From an uncultured Clostridia bacterium (GTDB taxonomy: Bacteria; Bacillota; Clostridia; Christensenellales; Borkfalkiaceae), in the NCBI GenBank assembly GCA_934254825.1, contig CAKQMB010000002.1, positions 124,001-188,000 of the forward strand: 64,000 nucleotides of DNA. The letters are read 5' to 3'. A model generated the notes under the pieces. It did not search any database and was not told the DNA's origin. It saw nothing but the letters and a program-made list of their open reading frames with translations. Made by a program: the position numbers and the translations under genes. Positions 24,659 through 33,800 of this stretch are shown here, piece by piece. Each line of letters begins with the position of its first letter. Position 1 is the first letter of the stretch.

Positions 24659-24739
24659 GCCTAACGGGACCACAATAAGGTGTGGTTTATTTCTGTTAGG
24701 CTTTTATTATGCCCTCTGTGAATTCACGGAGGTTTTTTT
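24659..24739 (+). promoter_or_regulatory. Two leader hairpins, the second masking the ribosome binding site
   Basis: Hairpin 1 is GCCTAAC/GTTAGGC enclosing CCACA/TGTGG (24659-24701) followed by TTTTATT. Hairpin 2 is CCTCTGTGAATTCACGGAGG (24713-24732) followed by seven T residues and then the ATG. The GGAGG ribosome site is the 3' arm of hairpin 2, so the stem would hide it. Both look like terminators yet lie inside the leader, which suggests attenuation or processing. Confidence 0.65.
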
Positions 24740-25804
24740 ATGCAAAAAGACGACTATTCTTTAATCGAAAAACAGATAGGCTATGAATTCCGCAATCGAA
24801 TGTTGTTACAGCAGGCTTTTACACGTAAAAGCTACACAAATGAAACGCATGACGGCGACAACAATGAAGTGTTGGAATTTATTGGAGATAAAGTGCTTGA
24901 TATGGTGGTCATAAAAGCATTAAGCGAATATTTCGGTGATATTAACGACCGCGATGAATATGAATGTGAATATTCAGAAGGAAAACTTACCGAGATGAAA
25001 AAGAAGTTAGTCGAAAGCAAAATGCTGTCAGCTCGCATTGACGAACTAGGCTTTGCAGACCTGCTTATATTGGGTAAAGGCGACATAAAAATCAATGCGC
25101 AAAACGATATTCACGTAAAAGAAGATTTATTTGAAGCAATTCTTGGCGCTGTTGCGCTTGATAGCGATTGGAATATGCAGTCTATGCAAGATGCAGTAGA
25201 AATGATGCTTCACTTAGATCATTACATTCAAAATGGTTTTTCTGACGAATTAGACTATGTATCTTTAATTCAACAGTGGCAACAAAAAAGAACCGGAGAA
25301 TTGCCCGATTATTGCTTCGAAACCAAGGACAACTATAGTAGATATCGCATTATACATTGTTGGTATTCAAATCAAAGAAAACGGATTGAAGCCGGCGACG
25401 GGGATATTGTTTGTGAGTTGAGAATTGACAATGGAGAACCTTTTGTCGGCTTCGGTCACTCAAAAAGTCAAGCAAGGATGGTCGCTGCAGAACTTGCCTA
25501 TGATTATCTTAATCATAATGGCTTGCTGTATACAATGTCCGACGAAATAGACGAACCTTCACCTGAAAAAGCGATCAACCAACTTCAAGAACTTGCTCAA
25601 AAAGGATATTTCTCAATGCCTGTTTATGAGTTTAAAGAAGCGCATGATGATAACGGAAATCCGATATGGACTTGCAAGTGTAGTATAAAAAATCTTAACG
25701 AATTCTATTATCAAACTTCCTATTCAAAAAAAGAATCAAAAAAGCAAGCGGCTTATCAAACATTACTTGCCGTGCTTGAAAGTGAAAACGGAGGCAATCA
25801 ATGA
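24740..25804 (+). CDS. RNase III with two double-stranded-RNA-binding domains, accessory
   Basis: RNase III cuts double-stranded RNA. The 354-residue protein has a catalytic domain (about 1-155) with the signature NNEVLEFIGDKVLD and the second motif EDLFEAILGAVALD, so the acidic metal ligands E43, E46, D50, D129 and E132 are in place. Two dsRNA-binding folds follow: one at about 172-260 (SKSQARMVAAELAYDYL) and one at about 277-348 (NLNEFYYQTSYSKKESKKQA). Bacterial RNase III usually has one such domain and about 230 residues. Base composition is clearly more AT-rich than the host genes, which suggests transfer. Its stop overlaps the next start (ATGA), so the two proteins are made together. Confidence 0.85.
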   Translation: MQKDDYSLIEKQIGYEFRNRMLLQQAFTRKSYTNETHDGDNNEVLEFIGDKVLDMVVIKALSEYFGDINDRDEYECEYSEGKLTEMKKKLVESKMLSARIDELGFADLLILGKGDIKINAQNDIHVKEDLFEAILGAVALDSDWNMQSMQDAVEMMLHLDHYIQNGFSDELDYVSLIQQWQQKRTGELPDYCFETKDNYSRYRIIHCWYSNQRKRIEAGDGDIVCELRIDNGEPFVGFGHSKSQARMVAAELAYDYLNHNGLLYTMSDEIDEPSPEKAINQLQELAQKGYFSMPVYEFKEAHDDNGNPIWTCKCSIKNLNEFYYQTSYSKKESKKQAAYQTLLAVLESENGGNQ

Positions 25805-27207
25805 GAGTTTTATCTACAAAATTAGATATGCGGGATTCTTTTCAACAGGAGGATTTTTATTCCGTCATAGTAAAATGGTTAAAAAATGCCGGACCGTGTA
25901 AGGATATCGGAGAGAAACTTGAATTATCTTCTCAAAAGACAAATTTTCATACACAAATCGAGTATTGTAAGGCAGACAACTATATATTTGAGAGAGTCAA
26001 CGCAACATACACAGTATTCAAGCTTGAACAAATTTTTCATGAGCAGACTTGGTATACAGAAGTTATTTTGCAAGATACATGCAATTTGAAAACCGTTTAT
26101 TTCCACATCAATTGTTCTCGCGATTTAACCCGGTTTGACGAAGTCCCTGAGATGAGAACGGTCGTAATAAATTATTTCGTGGAGAGCGGTTTTGTAAAAT
26201 ATTCCGAAATTCCTATAAAAACAAAGCCTGTTGAAATAGATGACACCATTATAGAGTGGATAGCACGCGCATATCAAGAAAAATATGCAGACGATATTCC
26301 GTTAGTTTTAGCAACGACTTATTTCGGCTCTATGGCATGCGAAATCGACGACAACGCCGTTGCAAGAAAATTGGCGGGAATTGCACACGTAGTTGTATGC
26401 AATAACGAATATACAAGGTTAATAAAAGATCGCGCAAAATGTAAAGGACCGTTCAACGGTGCCGTTGCGATTTATTGTAAAGGCGGTAAGCCGAAGCAAT
26501 TCAGAAAGGATAGCGTGTATCATGGGACTTCCCTTGAAACAATAATCATTCAAGAAGTTCAAAAATATGTTACTGCAAAGGTAGACGAAATTGCTCCGAC
26601 TTATGCATCGTTACATACTGAAGCGGTTAAAGAACAGGCAAAGCAAAACGAAGCAATATTGAATGAATTTTTTGGTGAAAACGAAAGTCTTGAAGAACAA
26701 CTAAAAAAAGCTAAAGCACGGATAGCCGAATTAACATCGGAAAACATGCAATTTAAGACTAAATGCGAAACTCTTCAAAAAATACTTGAAACAGATAACG
26801 CTTCGAATAATATTTTGAAAAAAGCAAATATATCGGAGTTTTATGACTGCGAACAACACGATCTAGTTGTTGCAATATTACAAAAAGCTCTTTGCTCGTG
26901 CGGAACTGAAGAAACAAGACGGAATGAATTACTTACCGCATTATTAAAAGAAAACACAATAAACGGAAACGGCGAAGAAACTTTTGAAGTCGTAAAAAGA
27001 ATTTTTTCAAACGGCGAGGAAATGTCGCCGCAAAATATTGCAGAATTAAAGAGGATCGGTTTTGAAATTGTTAGTGAAAGTCCGCATTATAAACTTGTGT
27101 ATAAAAACAGCAAATATTGGTTTACGGTTTCAAAAACACCGAGTGATAGAAGGGGCGGAAAAAATTTAGCATCTGATATAACAAGGCGGCTTTCCGTATA
27201 CAAATAA
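25801..27207 (+). CDS. Unknown coiled-coil protein coupled to RNase III, HicA-like C-terminus
   Basis: I do not recognise this 468-residue protein as a named family. Its N-terminal part (about 1-145) is mixed alpha/beta. Residues 146-260 contain a compact domain with LATTYFGSMACEIDDNAVAR and KLAGIAHVVV, and then FNGAVAIYCKGG. A coiled coil spans about 270-340. The last 55 residues (ELKRIGFEIVSESPHYKLVY, KYWFTVSKTPSDRRGGKNLA) resemble a HicA/dsRBD-like RNA-binding fold. No nuclease, helicase or membrane signature is visible. Translational coupling to an RNase III suggests that it guides, activates or restrains that enzyme. The setting beside a restriction system on a mobile island suggests defence. 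Confidence 0.7.
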   Translation: MRVLSTKLDMRDSFQQEDFYSVIVKWLKNAGPCKDIGEKLELSSQKTNFHTQIEYCKADNYIFERVNATYTVFKLEQIFHEQTWYTEVILQDTCNLKTVYFHINCSRDLTRFDEVPEMRTVVINYFVESGFVKYSEIPIKTKPVEIDDTIIEWIARAYQEKYADDIPLVLATTYFGSMACEIDDNAVARKLAGIAHVVVCNNEYTRLIKDRAKCKGPFNGAVAIYCKGGKPKQFRKDSVYHGTSLETIIIQEVQKYVTAKVDEIAPTYASLHTEAVKEQAKQNEAILNEFFGENESLEEQLKKAKARIAELTSENMQFKTKCETLQKILETDNASNNILKKANISEFYDCEQHDLVVAILQKALCSCGTEETRRNELLTALLKENTINGNGEETFEVVKRIFSNGEEMSPQNIAELKRIGFEIVSESPHYKLVYKNSKYWFTVSKTPSDRRGGKNLASDITRRLSVYK

Positions 27208-27212
27208 ACGGC

Positions 27213-27251
27213 AAGGGGCTTGCTTTTTAGTCGCAAGCCCCTTATTTTTTG
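27213..27251 (+). terminator. Terminator of the RNase III operon
   Basis: AAGGGGCTTGC pairs with GCAAGCCCCTT and is followed by a T-run. Apart from a missing GA it repeats the terminator at 24413-24452 over 34 bp. Confidence 0.8.
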
Positions 27252-27335
27252 AGAATATCAGTCTATATCATCTAAATAAAAAGTAAATCCGAACCAATCA
27301 CCTGTGACGATGATACAATTCGGATTATAACCTCT

Positions 27336-27412
27336 TGGTGCGCCATAAGGAATTCGAATCCCTAACCTTTGGTTCCGTAGACCAACGCTCTATCCAGTTG
27401 AGCTAATGGCGC
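27336..27412 (-). tRNA. tRNA-Arg (anticodon ACG)
   Basis: The minus strand folds into a full cloverleaf: acceptor GCGCCAT/ATGGCGC, D-arm GCTC/GAGC, anticodon stem TTGGT/ACCAA with loop CTACGGA (anticodon ACG), T-arm with TTCGAAT, and an encoded CCA at 27336-27338. It follows the accessory island, with its 3' end facing the island. I found no same-orientation copy of its 3' end at the other side. Confidence 0.95.
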
Positions 27413-27456
27413 ATAGCTTTTTTCGTCTCGCTCGGCGAAACTTACAATGCTAAATT

Positions 27457-27485
27457 ATTATATATGTTTTTTTTTGTTTTGTCAA
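27457..27485 (-). promoter_or_regulatory. Promoter of tRNA-Arg
   Basis: On the minus strand TTGACA (27480-27485) and TATAAT (27457-27462) are both perfect and 17 bp apart. The rest of 27486-27769 shows no gene or clear structure. Confidence 0.85.
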
Positions 27486-27769
27486 ACGTTTTATAATGCT
27501 TAATAAAAATTTTGATTGCGGAAATCCGACAGTCTTTTTTATACCGCATTTGCTCAAACAAGAATAAAAAACGACTTTCCGAACTTCGGGTATTTAACTT
27601 TAAAACAAGTTCAAATCTTGCGCTGACAAACTGTGCAAAATTACAATTTTGCGCTTCTCGTTTAAAATATGCCGAATATGAATAATACGAAGCGGTAAAC
27701 CATTGCGAGCGCGCTTTCGCAACTTCATGTATTGCGATGAATTGTCAAACTAAGTGCAACACTTAGAGA

Positions 27770-27800
27770 GAAAAAAGTGCTTACCCGAAAGGGTAAGCAC
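27770..27800 (-). terminator. Terminator of the giant surface protein gene
   Basis: GTGCTTACCC and GGGTAAGCAC form a perfect 10-bp stem with a four-base loop (GAAA on the plus strand). Read on the minus strand it ends in TTTTTT, 60 bp after the stop codon at 27860. Confidence 0.9.
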
Positions 27801-27859
27801 CGATTTTTGGCATTCAGCCGCGATTATCTTCGATTTTCAGAGAGAAAATCATTGTTTAA

Positions 27860-30800
27860 TTACTTTTTCGAATTCTTCTTTTTAACCGAACCGATAACCA
27901 GAACCGTTCCCGGAACAACCGCTATGACGCCCAGAACTATAATGACGATCATAAAAATGGTCGCAAGCTTTTTGTTTTCGGCGGCAAGGTCGTTAATTCT
28001 CGCGTCGAGAGCGTTATCCTTTTCTTCGAGTTTGCGCTGAGCTTCTTCGAGTTTTGCCTGAACCTGCTTGATTGCCGCCCAAAGCGCGTCGTCCGCGGCT
28101 TTGTATGCGGCGTCGAGCGCGGTAATGCTTTCGGAAAGTTTTTCGCTGCCGACTTTAAGAGACGTAATCTCGTTATCGATAAGTGCGTCCGCAGCTTTGT
28201 AAGCGTTGTTAAGCTCTTCGATCGCCGTATTGATTTTGTCGATATCGTCCGAATTTGTCGAGATCAATTGCTTTATTTCGGCAACGGCTTTATCGAGATT
28301 GTTTTGTACGGTGTTGATCGCCTGTCTGAGTCTGCTGTCCGCCGCGTTGCAGGAATTTCTCAAAGCTTTGATCGCTTCTTCGAGTTCAATGTCCTTATCT
28401 GCCAATGCGGCAAGTTTTTCATCCTGTAACGCTTGCGCGGCTTCGTAAAGCTCCTTAAATTTGCCGAAATCATTTGTGATACCCGCGATATCGTTATCGA
28501 TTTTATCTCCCAAATCCTTTGTTTTATCATCAAGCTCCTTTTGAAGTTTGTTGATTTCTTCGGCAAATTGAGATTTCGCGTCGTCGACGGTTTTTTCCAG
28601 ATCGGCAAGTCTTCTGTTGAGTTCCTTATCGACTCCGTCCAGATCCGCGAGCGTTTTGTTGAGAACTTCGTTTGCGGCAAGGTATTCTTCTTTGAAATTT
28701 GCCAAATCCTTAGCGTTTTGTCCGATATCCGCTTCCAGACTTGCTTTTAGATTTTCTATATCTTGTGCAAGTTTGTTTTTTACGGCTTCGATAGATTTGT
28801 TAAGCTCGGCTTTCGCGTCTCCAATAAGTTTTTCCAGCCTTTCAATTTCTTTTGCAAATTTGGCGTCTTCGTCTTCAAGCGCGTCGAGTCTGCTGTTGAT
28901 AGTTTCTTGCGCTATATCATAGCTTGCCATAAATTTATCGAGCGTGTCATTGATTTCTGATATAAATTTCGTGTTGCCCGCGATATTGTCGGTATTTGCT
29001 TTGACCGTTTTTTCCAGATCTCCTATTTTGTCTTCGAGATCTTTCTTTACGGAGTTGACATAATTGTTAAGCGTAGTCTGAGCTTCTTCGAGCTGCTTGT
29101 TCAGATTTTGAATTTCGGCTGCAAGTGCGGCTTCGAGGTCGCTGTCTTTCTGTGCAAGGTTTTTAAGGTCGCTTTCGAGAGCCGCTTTTGCATCTGCATA
29201 GCTTTTCATAAATTGTTCGAGCGTTTCCTTGACGTTTGCTATATTTGTAGTGTTGCTCTGAATATTTTTGGTATTATTCGAGATGTCGGTTATGGCATCT
29301 TCAAGTCTGCTGGTAAGATCTGAAATGGAGTTGTTAAGCTCTTCTTTTGCCGCGTTGAACTCTGTTCTTAAAGTTTCAAGAGCTTGGTCAAGAGAGGAGA
29401 ACTTGCCGTCAAGTTCGTTGTCCTTCTTTATTAAATTTTCAAGAGCTTTGGCAAGGTCGCCGTCGATATATTGCTTTATTTCGGCGTAAGAATTGTTAAG
29501 TTTTTCTATCGCCGCGTTGATTTTCTCGATTGTCGTATCGATGTTATCGATTCTGCCCGAATTGTTGTTGATAAGATCGGTTAAATCGGCTACATTTGTA
29601 ATGAGTTCGTTTCTTACGTCTGTGATCGAGTCGGCTAAACTGTTTTTTGTATTCGTTATAAGATCTTCGAGCGCTTTTTTCACTTCGGCGAGAGCTGCGG
29701 GCGTGACGTAATTACCTTCGATCGAAGCGAGAGTGTTTTTTATCGCCTCTAATTCGTTGCTGAGATTGCCGAGTCTTTCGGATAAAGCCGTGTCGGTTTT
29801 TCCGAGGGAGTCGAGCGTGTTTTGTATATCCTTTATCGAACTGTCGAGCAAATCGGCTTGGTCTTTAAGGTCGTCTATACGGGTCTGCAAAGTTCCGTTC
29901 GGATCCGCACTCCATACCGCGTAAAGCGTTAATCCGCCTTCGGGCATAACGGCGGAACCGATAGTGAAAACGCCGTTCTCATAGTCATAGGGGAAATCGA
30001 TGTTTCCGTTGGGGTTACGGCTCCAACCCGCGAAGACGTAACCGTCGAGCTTGGGAATTTCGCTGCCGAAAGTTATTTTGTCGCCCGCGTAATATTCGTT
30101 TTCGTCGACGGGCGCGTCCATACCGCCGTTCGCGTCGTAAATAACCGAATATTTCTCGTTGGCGGCAAATACCGCATAGAGATAAATAACTTCGCCGTCG
30201 GTTTGCGTGAGAGCTTCGGAAATTACCTGTTCGTCTTTAAACATCGCGACAAGTCCCGAAGGAATCGTCGACCAGCCCGCGAAATGTTCGCCGATACCTG
30301 CGCTTAAACCGAGAGACCCGTAAGAACTGAGCGTGAACGTTACGCCGTAAACCGCGGATTTTCTTCCGAGTTCCTTTTGTCCGTTCATATAAACCACGGT
30401 GTAGGTGATAGGAGTCCAGGACGGGTAAAGCGTAAGCTCGGTGACGTTTTTATCCCAGTTGCCAGAGCCGACAACGTTTAAGTTTTCGTCGAAAATAAGC
30501 TCGCCCAAGCCGTTTTTATCGGTGCGGTACCCCGCGAAGAAGTAGCCTGCGCGTGCGGGAGCGACAAGTCCGTCCGAGACCAATTTGTCGCCGTAAGCAA
30601 CCGAAACGGGGGAGTTTAATTCCGTGCCGCCGTCCTCGGCGAAAGAAATTACGGTTATCGTTTTTTCCCAGACCGCGTAAAGAGTAATGTTTACGTTTGT
30701 TTCGGCGGTGAGATTGTAAACGCTCGCAACGTCCGCATAAACTACGCTTCCGTTTGCCGAAGTTGCCCAGCCGACGAACGTATAGCCTGTTTTCCCGAAC

Positions 30801-33800
30801 TTGTTTTCGGTAAGCGAGCCTGCCGTTCCGTAAGAGAATTCGTCGGAAGTCATATTGCCCGAGCCGCCGTTCGGATCGTAAGAAACGGTATATTTATTAG
30901 CTTCCCATACGGCGTACAAAACTACGTCGGCTCCCTTAAATTCGAGTATGGAGCCGGGGTTGTAATCTTTGACTTCCGCGTACGGGGTCGTTGCCCAACC
31001 GACGAAGGTGTAACCGATACGGTCGGGTTGCGAGTCGGAAATTTCCGCAAAATCGTCGGCGTTATACGAGTTTTTGTCCGAGGGCGCGTTCGTGCCGCCG
31101 TTCGCCGAGTAAATAAGCGAAAGTTTTGTTCCGTCCGCAACGTAAATATGCGTGTTTTCTTTAAGAACGAAAGAATAAGTATTGTTCTCGCCCGCGTAAA
31201 TTCTCTGTCCGTTTACGAAAACCTTGGGAAGGTCGCCGGTAACGTCGAATTCCACGGTTTCGTCGTAATAATATACGGAGTTCAGACCTGTGATGCCGTA
31301 TCCGTCCGCAACGTAGAAAGTTACGGTAAACTGCGCTTGTTTCCAGACCGCATATAAAACCGAGTCGGAAGAAGGCATGGTTATTTTATCGTCCGCGCGG
31401 TAATCCGCGACGGTCGCGTCGGCGGAAAAGCTCCAACCCTCGAACGTGTTTCCTTCGAGTTCGGGGATAAGGGAAGTTATCGTAACGTCGCTTCCCGCGG
31501 CGGGATAGAGAACGTCGGGAACAACGGGGAATTTACCGCCGTTCGGGTCGTAAGTAAGCGACGGGTTGAGTTTCCATACCGCGTAAAGCGTTACTACGGT
31601 ACTGCCCATCGTGAACTCGTCTCCGGGGAGATATTCCGCGTTTGCGGAGTCTGCCGCCGTAGCCCAACCGAGGAAAGTGTAATTGCCGCGCGTGGGGCGG
31701 GCGTCGCTTAAAACGATTGTTTCGTCTTCATGCGCCTGCATCGTTGCGGGCGCGCTCATTCCGCCGTTGGCGTCGAAATTTATGGTATAACGGTTCTTTT
31801 CGAGCCATGCGGCGTGAAGAATTACCGTTTCGCCGTCGTAATCGGCAAGACCGGCATAGTAATCGGTGTCGGCATTGTACATGCTCCAATTCTGCTCGTC
31901 GTAAATATTCCAGCCGATAAACGTGTAATTGTCGCGTTTAAGTCCGAGAGTTTCGGCGGAGGGGAGACGTAATATGCCGAACGTTACGTCTTTTATCGCG
32001 GAAACGTAAACGCCGTCGCTGTAAAGATCGATATTGTAAACGACGGGCGACCATAACGCGTAAAGAGTAGTGTTGCCGTCTATGGTGTATTTAACGTTCG
32101 TCGTAGTTCCGTCTTCGTTGTAATATTTGGTTCCGCCGCCGTTGATTTCGGAGTAATAACCCTTGAAGTTGTAACCTTTGCGAACCGCAGGGGTCACGTT
32201 CGGAAGCGTTTTATCGAAATGCGCGGTTACGGAGTCCGCGAGGTTTCCGCCCGAAGTTTCGAACGAAACGGTATAAGAATTTGTCGTCCATACGGCGTAA
32301 AGAGTAACGTTGCCGCCGTCTGTTGCCGAAAGGTTTTTCACCGTCGCGCCATTTCTGAACGTTACGGAGTCGTCACCGTCGTACGCCCAGCCGAGGAAAG
32401 TGTAACCTTTAAGCGTGTAACCGACTTTTGCAAGCGAGTCGCTTTTATCGTAAACGAACGAGGTCGTTGACATCGATCCCGAAATCGAAGTGCTTGCGTC
32501 CGTCGGTTTGTTGTCGTTATAGCTTACCGTATAAGTATTTGCTTTCCATACGGCATAAAGCTTTACGATACCGCCTTCTTCGCTCGAAAGGTTTTTAATG
32601 GTCACTGCGTCTTCGAATTCCGCGGCGGTTGCATTGTCCGTCCTTGCCCAACCGAGGAAAGTCCAGCCGACGAGCGAATAGCGGTTCACTCCGAGGTTGG
32701 ATATTTTATCGAACCTGTGCGAAGTCGTTCCCGTGTTGCCTTCGATGATTCCGCTTGCGTTTTCGGGTTTGTTCGGATCGTAACGAACGTTGTATATATT
32801 CGCTTTCCACACGGCGTAAAGAGTAACGGTATCGCCGTCTGTTTCCGAAAGATTTTTCACCGTCGCGCCGTTTTCGTACGCAACGTTTCCGCTTGCCGTC
32901 GTCGCCCAACCGAGGAAGGTGTAACCTTCAAGGGTGTAACCGACTTCGGAAAGAGTTTCGTTTTCGTCGTATGTAAACGACGAATTCGCCATGGTTCCCG
33001 AAAGAGAAGTGCTTGCCTCCGAAGGGGTGTTGCCTGCGTATTTTACGGAATATTCGTTGGCTCTCCAATGCGCGTAGAGAGTTGTAGGAGTGAAGAAATC
33101 GCACTGCGAGGTACTCTGTCCGTTACCGTTATAATACTGTTTGCCGCCGTTAGTCTCGGAGAAATAGCCCAAGAACGTGTAGCCTTTGAGGGTCGGAACG
33201 TTGATCATCGGCATTTCCGCGTCGTAGGTTGCCGTGACGGAGCCTGTTCCGCCCGAGCCGCCGTTGCGATCGAACGTAACCTTTGTCTGCTTTGCAACGC
33301 CGTTCGCTTCGACGATTATATCGCCTGTTATCTGCGCGCCTTTTATCGTGATTGCGCCCGTAGATTTATTATATGTATAAGCCGTGCTTGCCGCCGCCGT
33401 TCCGCCTATTTTAACCGTGATTGCGGACGGGAGGTCATAACCCGTCGCCGCGGTGAGCGTTGCGGTATAATCCGTTCCGTAAACCGCCGTCGCTTTGCCG
33501 TTGAACGTCAGGTTGTTAAGAGCCGAGCTTATGTTCATCGTTTTGTAGAACGTAAGCGTACCCGAAGACGGGGAAGATTTATTGTAAGCGAAAGAATTTC
33601 CCGCCTCGTCCTTTACGGTAAGTCCGCTTACGGAATGAAGCGACAGTGTGCCGCTTTTCGTAAGTTCGGGCAGGGTGAACGTATATATAACTTTACTTAC
33701 GCCGTTTTCGGTGACAAGCGAGCCTGCGCCCGTAATGTTTGCGTCCGTGCCGCCTATGGCAAGTTTTGCCGTGCCGTAAGAGTCTACGCTTACCTTTTCG

